NCBI GenBank assembly: GCA_021654635.1
Contig: AP025179.1
Span: forward strand, 1,860,001 to 1,924,000
Source of the DNA: Mycobacterium kiyosense
GTDB taxonomy: Bacteria > Actinomycetota > Actinomycetes > Mycobacteriales > Mycobacteriaceae
Direction: 5' to 3'
DNA: 64,000 nucleotides
In this document: positions 59,196 through 64,000 of the stretch, in pieces
How positions within the stretch are numbered: the first letter of the stretch is position 1
Layout of the letters: each line of letters begins with the position of its first letter
Program-made: the position numbers and the translations under genes
The notes under the pieces: model-generated
What the model saw: the letters and a program-made list of their open reading frames with translations, nothing else
Database searches by the model: none
Told to the model about the DNA's origin: nothing

Positions 59196-60484
59196 TCATG
59201 GTTGACGTTGTCCGCAGGGAATGCCCGCGTGCTCGAAAGCGAGCCAGAATCGGATCGCGATCGCAACCAGCGTCATCATGACCGACGGTGACCAGCGCCA
59301 CGGACAGCCTCGGCCCGCTGGGCCAGTTGGGCTGATCAACGGTGGACCAATGAGATAGCCGACCCAGCCGATGGCGGCGACCAAGGCAATTGCGGTTCCC
59401 GCGTCGCTCGGGGAGTATGCGGCCGTCATCGCAGCGGGCACCAGCAGCGCCACTCCCGCGCCTAAAGCCGCAAACCTCTGACAAAAAGTCGCCGTAAGAT
59501 CGGCGGTCGCCACGAAAGCACTTCGGCGGCGAACAGCGCCAATGTCGGCAGCAGCCGGCGGATGGATATGCGCCTGTACAGCCGGCGGCCACCCAACCGC
59601 GTCACGGCCATCACCAAAGTGAATGGCACGTAGCTGAGCGCGGCCACGGCAGGCGCCGCGCCGACGACGCGGCCAAGATACTCGCCCGACCAGTCGGATG
59701 CGGATCCTTCACACAGAAAAGACGCGAACGCGACGGCCGACAAGATCATTACGGTCGGACTTCTCCAGATCCGCGGAGGCCGTCGGTCTTCGCTTACCGG
59801 CGAGGGTGCCGGGTCAGCAAGCGCCGCGGAAAGCGGCAGGACTCACATACGACCATGGCGCCGATGACGGTCAGCCGCAGCCAGGTCCACGTCCGCGCTC
59901 ACGCAGGCCGCGCCGATCAAAGACCCCAGCAACACGGCGACGCTGCGCACCCCGTGGAAGCGACACATGATCGGGCTCGCAGCGAGACGCTCAACCGCAG
60001 CGGCTTGAACGTTCATCGCGACGTCCAGTCCGCCTAAAAAGAAACCCACACACGTCAGCGCCAGAAAAAGCTCCATCTCGGACCTGGCAAGACCCAGAAG
60101 GGGCCCGGACGCCGCGTAGCCGGCCACCGTGACCGGGACCAGACGGTGACTTCCCCAGCGTGGCAACACCCAGACGCACAGCGTCGTCGCCAGCAAAGCA
60201 CCCAAAGGAGCACCCAGCAGAGCATCGCCCAGCTCGCCGTCGGAAGTCCCAAGTCGCCCTTTAACGTGAGAGATGTGGGCCACCCACGACGAAAACACCA
60301 GAGCATGAGCCGCGAATACGGCGAAGACACCAATTTGCGCGCGATTGGTCGAACCCGCGACTCCCAGCTGCCGCGACAACGTTGCCGGCAAGCCCTGCCT
60401 TTTCTGCGGTTCAGCGATCGGCGAAGCTCGCTGCTTGTCTGGCGTTTGCAGCTGCCCGTCGTCGCCTGCGTTGCGATACATCAC
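59196..60484 (-). pseudogene. MFS transporter, frameshifted
   Basis: The N-terminal half is one clean frame (60484 to about 59850): FAVFAAHALVFSSWVAHISHVKGRLG, APLGALLATTLCVWVLPRWGSHRL, LTCVGFFLGGLDVAMNVQAAAVE. The C-terminal half is split into two other frames (SAVAFASFLCEGSASDWSGEYL, LGAGVALLVPAAMTAAYS). The family pattern fits the YbjJ/FucP-like branch of MFS. At least two indels break it. Confidence 0.7.
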
Positions 60485-61430
60485 CAGATGACCGACCGCC
60501 CAGTACGCGCACGAGGGATTTCGCTTGAAATGGGCTTCATCATGGACGCAGCAGCGATGAAAGTGGCTACCGCGGAGGCGAGTTCACGCTGTCCTCCTTG
60601 GAGGAAGTGTCCAGCCCCGGTTATCGTGACGGGTTCGTAGGCGTGCGCACCGGGAATCAACGAACGCAGCACCCCGTCGGCGCCACCGGTGATGGGATCT
60701 TGGTCGGAGAATGCGCACAGAAACGGCTTGTCGTAGCGTCCTGTGCGCGTCCCATGCTGCCTGACGCTGCGTGCAGCGCCGTCCGGCTGGTCGGCACCAG
60801 TATCGGGAATTGCCGGGCGCCGGCCTTGTAAAAATACTGTTCAAGCGTCGGTAGGCGGCGTGATCCTGCCGGTGGAGCGCCGCTCGAGCAGCCGCCACTG
60901 ACGATCTTGCCGACGTCGAAGTTGGGTTCCCGACTGTATTTCTGCCAAGCAAGAAAGCCTGTCGAGACGTCGGTCTCCTGTAGGTAAGAACGTGTTGGCG
61001 GCAACGACGCGGGCAAAGCGATCGACTCCACCCACTAGGCGCAACCCGATCAGCCCACCCCAGTCTGGCAAACCAGGGTGATATCGGTGAGTCCGATCGC
61101 CTCGATGGCAGCGCGGTCCAGCCGACGTGAGCCTGGTAGGCGTAGTCGTCCCGACTGCCGGGTTTGATTGCTGTGGCCGAAGCCGACCAAGTCGATCGCC
61201 ACTGCGCGCAACCGTGCCGGTAATCACCGAATCATCTTGCGGTAAAGGAATGACCACGACGCTCACCGTGCAGCAGCAGCAAGCCGGCGGCGCGTCGGCA
61301 GGTCCCTCGCCGACGTAGTGCACTTCCGCAGGATGGTGTTGCCATCGCCGCTGGCCACATCGATGTAGTGGGTGGAACGGATAGTCCGTGAAGGTCAGCG
61401 AAACACTGGTCAGGCGGTGGAAGAATCTGC
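60481..61430 (-). pseudogene. Haloalkane dehalogenase, frameshifted and partly deleted
   Basis: Conserved blocks in order are DQCFADLHG, ATPSCGSA-like remains, AIGLTDITLVCQ with the DWGGLIGL nucleophile turn broken by a one-base loss near 61067, LRLVGGVDRFARVVAANTFLPTGDR, FLAWQKYSREPNFDVGKIVSGGC, KAGARQFPILVPTS and DKPFLCAFSDQDPITGGADGVLRSLIPGA with GAGHFLQ. They are spread over all three frames. The family replaces halogen by hydroxyl through a catalytic Asp. Confidence 0.75.
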
Positions 61431-61489
61431 AAAGCTGCTCCGTCCAGTATGGTGCTCGTGATGACGCGCATCATCACCATGCCCGAACG

Positions 61490-62223
61490 TTATTGTACTG
61501 TCGGAAAAACAGTTTGCTGCTGGGAATGCAGGCCGATACAGTGGCGGCTGTCGGCCGGAGTCGTCCGGCATGAACCGCGGTCACTTGGCGGCACGGTGCG
61601 ACGGCGAATGTTGTCCACCGCCGCGTTCAAAGTGTCGCGCAGCGTCGTGAGGTCCCCGTTGATCCGTGCCAGTAACATGCCGCCCTGCAGGGCGGCGATT
61701 ATGGGCGGTTGCCAGCCGGTCCGGGTTCTCCCGTCGGCCCACTCGCCGCGAGCACGCATCGTGCGTAGGCCCTCGGCGAGCGGTTGCTCCCACCGGCGGA
61801 ACGCCGCGGTTGTGGGCTGGGCGAAACGCCGGGTCATTCTTCAACTCCGCAGCGGTCGAACCGAGGGGACAGGCGAACGGGCCACCGGGTTGCCGGCAGG
61901 CGAAGGACCACCTTCACGTGCCCAGCGCTCAATGCCCTTCATGGAGTCGACGTGAGCTAGGGGCCCGGCTGGGCTGCCAGCACTCGCTCCAGTTGGCGTT
62001 CGACCACCGCCGCGACCAATTCCGATTTGTCGCTGAAGTAGTGGTAGAGCTGCGATTTGCCGGTGCCCGACGCGGCCAGGATGTCGTCGACAGAGGTTCC
62101 GGAGACGCCGTTCTGGTACATGAGCGTGGCCGCCACGTCGATGATGGCTGCCCGGGTGCGTTGACCCCGCTCGGTGGTCGCCACCGTCGCGCGCGGCGGC
62201 GCGGGTTCGGGATCGGTGGCCAT
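61490..62223 (-). pseudogene. TetR/AcrR-family regulator, frameshifted
   Basis: ATG 62223 opens a clean N-terminal DNA-binding domain: TRAAIIDVAATLMYQNGVSGTSVDDILAASGTGKSQLYHYFSDKSELVAAVVE. The frame ends after residue 88; an effector-domain part (RRWEQPLAEGLRTMRARGEW, IIAALQGGMLLARI, LRDTLNAAVDNI) follows in another frame. It is in the same orientation as the haloalkane dehalogenase remnant and lies just upstream of it. Confidence 0.75.
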
Positions 62224-62343
62224 GACCTCTACGGTAAGCGAGCGACGAGCGGCGGCCGTTGCGCCACCCCGGTTTCGTATCGCGCCCGGCGCGGTCGCCT
62301 GCGCAGCATGTTCTCCGGGCCGCAGATCGAACTACACCGGCGG

Positions 62344-62860
62344 TCAGTCCGCAGTACGCGGCGCGCATCGGTTAACCAGCTCGTCCAGGCCGGCCTTGCC
62401 GGATCCAACGCATGTCAGCCACGTCAGCAGGCCCACCAGGAGCCACCTGGCATAAAACAAGTTGCTCAGGAAATCCCACCAACCCGGTGCTTGTGCGCGA
62501 GGTCCGGGCCGATGTCCGCATCAACGCAGCCGACCATGTCCCCGGCCAGCACCAGTGACACGACGCGGGTGCCGAGTGCTCCAACATCAATGCCGCACCG
62601 CCAACCAATTCCAACCACCGCGGTGTAGAGGGGGAGCGAGAAATCCCGCTGCGGGGATGCCCATGTTGGCGAACATCTGCGTGAACGTCGTGAGATCGCC
62701 GAGCTTGCCGATGGCACCGCTGAAGAACATGAAGCCGATGGTGAGTCGCAGCACCAGATTTCGGCAACCAGCCGAGGGTGTTCAGGCACGTCGGAGACAC
62801 GACGGTACGCCGGCCGGAATCCGGCAGGCCGGAGACGCCATGGATCACGATATGCCTCAT
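62344..62860 (-). pseudogene. DoxX-family membrane protein, frameshifted
   Basis: Across frames the minus strand reads NLVLRLTIGFMFFSGAIGKLGDLTTFTQMFANMGIPAAGF, then PLYTAVV, ELVGGAALML-like remains, GTRVVSLVLAGDMVG and IGPDLAHKH, then SNLFYARWLLVGLLTWL to TGA 62344-62346. The order matches DoxX proteins such as the one at 2.8 kb. At least four frame changes separate the parts. Confidence 0.7.
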
Positions 62861-63020
62861 TGGCCTGTTCCTCCCTCGCGACGACTTCTGCGTCGATGCC
62901 TAGTGGTGTCGGCGGGTGGCGTAGGCGTTACAAGCAGCCGACGTGGTCATCGACACTCATTGGGCGCGCACAGATCGGTTCGCCAGACCGGATGTCGTCA
63001 CGTTGTGCTCGAACGGGCTG

Positions 63021-63254
63021 TCAGCGCCAGTCTTTGAAGGCGTCGAGCAACTGCGCGCGGAACTCCGGCGCCAGCTCGACCTTACGGATCCGGCCGACCC
63101 TGCCGATGGTGACCCGAAACTGCTGCAGGTAGTTGTCGCACCCGTCGCAGTCGAGCAGGTGCTCGTCGAACCGAGCCCGCGTTTCGAGATCGAGTGACCC
63201 GTCGAGATAGGCGGTGATCATCTCGACGAGTTCGTTGCAGTCCAGTGGCTTCAC
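63021..63254 (-). CDS. Small zf-HC2 anti-sigma factor
   Basis: 77 residues from GTG 63254. It contains the zinc-binding HxxxCxxC pattern in FDEHLLDCDGCDNYLQQF, preceded by CNELVEMITAYLDGSLD, the ZAS-domain pattern of redox-sensitive anti-sigma factors. It lacks a membrane helix, so it should be cytosolic. Its GTG overlaps the TGA of the sigma factor gene (GTGA). The reading frame is intact although its sigma partner is not. Confidence 0.8.
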   Translation of the reverse strand: MKPLDCNELVEMITAYLDGSLDLETRARFDEHLLDCDGCDNYLQQFRVTIGRVGRIRKVELAPEFRAQLLDAFKDWR

Positions 63255-63887
63255 GACGCTTCCCTCAGATAATCTTCGAGGGTCTGCCGAATCACCGCAC
63301 GGCCGCGATGCAGCAGCACCTGCTGGTTGGCAGCGCTGATATCGAGAGGCGCACACCCCGTCGGAATCGAGCATTCATGTCGCGCAGCGTCACCACGATG
63401 CGCTGGCGTTTCAGGGCAGGGTATCGCGCTCACTCTGGAGCTACGCGTGAGTTCGGGCTGCCCAGAGCGAGCCTTCGGGAGTGTCCGGGAAAGGCGTCGG
63501 CGTTCTGTCGCCTTCCTGGTGCTCGGCCAACTCGGCCGCCGGCAGCACGGAATCGCTCGGGCCGACCGCAGCCGCCCGTGAATGCCTTGATCTGAGTGTC
63601 AACGTGCCTGCGCCGCTGAGACCCTGACTTGGCAATGTTAACCAGAACCGTGAAAAGCCAGGTACGCAAGGATGACCGTCCTCGAACTTTTCCAAGCCCT
63701 TGAGGAGCGCGATCCACGTCTCCTGCACGACGTCCTCGGCATGCTCTCGACTCGGCACGTACCCACGCGCCACCCGCAGCATTGCCGGTGTGTGCCAGTC
63801 GACCAGACGGGCGAAGGCGCCCTCGTCGCCCGCACGAAGCGCGGCGATCAAGGTGCCCCTCGTCCCGAAGCCGTCGTTGGTGATCAT
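63251..63887 (-). pseudogene. ECF sigma factor, frameshifted
   Basis: ATG 63887 opens LIAALRAGDEGAFARLVDWHTPAMLRVARGYVPS and AEDVVQETWIALLKGLEKFE, sigma region 2. The continuation RSSLRTWLFTVLVNIAKS is in a second frame, and region 4, ALDISAANQQVLLHRGRAVIRQTLEDYLREAS, in a third, ending at 63251. The middle has several indels. The pair with the overlapping anti-sigma gene is a standard ECF arrangement; the partner could still act on another sigma factor. Confidence 0.75.
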
Positions 63888-64000
63888 GGTCGCTTAACGA
63901 CGGTACTCCACAGCCTGGGTTCGCGAAGTCGAATCGGCCTCGCCTCCCACCCGCGTCGGTCGTTGCCGTGGGCCGGCACGCCGCCCTCGTCGCGCAGCAT
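63888..64000. other. Window end, no gene identified
   Basis: The last 113 bp lie upstream of the sigma factor start. Open frames continue off the window on the minus strand, but nothing is recognisable; the sequence may be the promoter of the sigma operon or the end of a further gene. Confidence 0.4.

Overview
The window looks like chromosomal DNA of a slow-growing mycobacterium. It is GC-rich and carries tandem PPE genes, a lysine-rich long-tailed HupB, the F420 gene fbiD, 13E12-type HNH proteins and a mycobacterial ergothioneine locus. From 0.3 to 42.5 kb the gene order follows, as I remember it, the M. tuberculosis H37Rv block Rv3007c to Rv2976c in inverted orientation: flavin reductase-like genes, lppZ, DoxX, cfp6, ilvB-ilvN-ilvC, an FAD oxidoreductase, serA-leuB, MFS, FAH hydrolase, gltX, tRNA-Gln/tRNA-Glu, an F420-type oxidoreductase, IclR, leuC-leuD, hupB, mutT1, ppk1, fbiD, gpsA, ddl, DUF3515, thiL, ung.

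Branched-chain amino acid synthesis is the main theme of the core. ilvBNC is preceded by a promoter, a leader peptide ORF rich in Leu and Val, and a hairpin set that reads as a classical transcription attenuator. serA-leuB form one overlapping unit. leuC-leuD are divergent from an IclR-type gene, with TCTCA-N5-TGAGA-like palindromes between them, as expected for LtbR-type control. Lineage-specific insertions into the core are a DUF4333 protein coupled to a zinc-protease lipoprotein (3.8-5.9 kb), a WrbA and an HNH protein (10-12 kb), a serine/threonine kinase remnant followed by two PPE-SVP proteins that both end in a SHOCT-like tail (12.3-16.1 kb), a glycosyltransferase (17.6-19.4 kb), and two genes sharing an unrecognised domain (24.7-26.6 kb).

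From 42.5 to 47.2 kb lies an intact set of SDR, DUF1214, sulfotransferase and SnoaL-like genes. From 47.3 kb to the end nearly every gene is broken: HNH and CGNR zinc-finger remnants, a membrane protein, alpha/beta hydrolases, a MOSC protein and a VanB-type reductase, SnoaL and DUF1348 proteins, a haloacid dehalogenase, egtD and egtA with egtB/egtC missing between them, an MFS transporter, a haloalkane dehalogenase, TetR, DoxX and an ECF sigma factor. Two diverged copies of a 91-bp repeat lie in opposite orientation inside this region. Only a few genes there (an alpha/beta hydrolase, an AhpD-like protein, a zf-HC2 anti-sigma factor) are whole.

Reading caution: single-base indels, several in G or C runs, also break gltX, gpsA and ddl, which should be essential. 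Some frameshifts in this window are therefore probably sequence errors. Large internal deletions (kinase, egtBC) cannot be explained that way and point to real gene decay in the accessory part.
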